From Sodalis sp. Psp (GTDB lineage Bacteria; Pseudomonadota; Gammaproteobacteria; Enterobacterales; Enterobacteriaceae), in contig JAHCVB010000004.1 in NCBI GenBank assembly GCA_024648745.1, positions 20,414 to 84,413 of the forward strand: DNA of 64,000 bases. The letters run 5' to 3'. The notes beneath the pieces were generated by a model. The model saw nothing but the letters and a program-made list of their open reading frames with translations, had not been told where the DNA came from and ran no database searches. Both the position numbers and the translations under genes were made by a program. Numbering within the stretch: position 1 is the first letter of the stretch; every line of letters starts with the position of its first letter. Positions 63,855-64,000 of the stretch are shown here, piece by piece.

Positions 63855-64000
63855 TGATTCGATTAGTTCCAGCATTTCAGGGAGCATTTGTCCCTCTACT
63901 TACGCGCCAGCGTGCCTTCTCCCGAAGTTACGGCACCATTTTGCCTAGTTCCTTCACCCGAGTTCTCTCAAGCGCCTGGGTATTCTCTACCTGACCACCT
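63855..64000 (-). pseudogene. rrl: 23S rRNA gene fragment, 3' side decaying, continues past right edge
   Basis: The minus strand from 64000 to about 63908 matches the middle of enteric 23S rRNA almost exactly (ACCTGACC-complement GGTCAGGTAGAGAATACC through AACTCGGGTGAAGGAACTAG and GCCGTAACTTCGGGAGAAGG). From about 63905 down to 63855 it still aligns (GAGGGAC, GCTCCCTGA) but with many changes, and beyond that I cannot follow it. The rest of a normal 23S gene (about 1.1 kb) and a 5S gene are not present. So this copy is truncated or degenerate on its 3' side. The 5' part lies outside the window. Confidence 0.8.

Noticed and set aside
1..64000. A new multi-gene biological system (defence, secretion, biosynthetic or mobile)
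   Set aside because: Every intact gene has a plain enteric housekeeping match apart from one MarR-type regulator and the ydiY-like barrel. No clustered unknown genes, repeats or mobile genes were found.
1..64000. tRNA genes, CRISPR arrays, insertion sequences
   Set aside because: Scanning by eye for T-arm motifs found only the tmRNA; no regularly spaced repeats and no transposase frames were seen. A short or diverged element could still be missed.

Overview
The window looks like the chromosome of a Sodalis-allied gammaproteobacterial insect endosymbiont (Enterobacterales) in the middle of genome reduction. This is inferred from gene content and protein similarity recalled from memory; no database was searched. 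Almost every intact gene is a close homologue of an Escherichia coli housekeeping gene, and neighbouring genes keep enteric order. Between them lie 0.3 to 1.8 kb stretches with no open gene. In many of these I could still read decayed enteric genes at the expected place and strand (hrpB, hemL, ybeD, dacA, ubiC, lexA, raiA, tyrA, the Klenow part of polA, glnG, glnL). There are no insertion sequences, CRISPR arrays, phage genes or tRNA genes that I can see.

Layout. 1-8.5 kb: pcnB and dksA (-), hrpB remnant and mrcB (+), hemL pseudogene (-), erpA (+). 8.5-15.2 kb: ydiY-like outer-membrane gene and cspE (+), lipA and lipB (-), then ybeD and dacA pseudogenes (-). 15.6-20.7 kb: tmRNA and smpB (-), ratA (+), bamE and nadK (-), grpE (+) with a heat-shock promoter, ung (-). 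21.7-27 kb: truncated ada (-), metA (+), pgi (+). 27.9-36.1 kb: ubiC remnant and ubiA (+), plsB (-), lexA pseudogene (+), dnaB and tyrB (+). 36.5-45.4 kb: clpB (-) with a heat-shock promoter, frameshifted rluD (-), bamD (+), raiA remnant, pheA (+), tyrA pseudogene (-), dsbA (+). 45.7-55 kb: polA cut down to its 5'-nuclease domain (+), frameshifted engB (-), glnG and glnL pseudogenes (-), glnA (-), typA (+). 55.7-64 kb: recG, spoT, rpoZ, gmk and a MarR-type regulator (all -), an AT-rich desert, and at the right edge part of a 23S rRNA gene on the minus strand whose 3' side is decaying.

How it fits together. Retained genes cover replication and repair (dnaB, recG, ung, the PolA 5' nuclease), ribosome rescue (tmRNA, SmpB), proteostasis (GrpE, ClpB), envelope building (PBP1b, BamD, BamE, DsbA, PlsB), lipoate, Fe-S and ubiquinone cofactors (lipA, lipB, erpA, ubiA), and amino-acid synthesis useful to a host (pheA, tyrB, metA, glnA). 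Regulation is what has gone: NtrB and NtrC are dead beside an intact glnA whose sigma54 promoter has lost its -12 element, LexA is dead while its operators are still readable, and tyrA is dead while pheA and tyrB remain. I did not find a new multi-gene system. The most interesting signals are small: a changed tmRNA resume codon, an A9 tract that may rescue rluD by slippage, two genes (pcnB, spoT) whose ancestral start codons are gone although the N-terminal reading frame is preserved, and PolA reduced to one domain.
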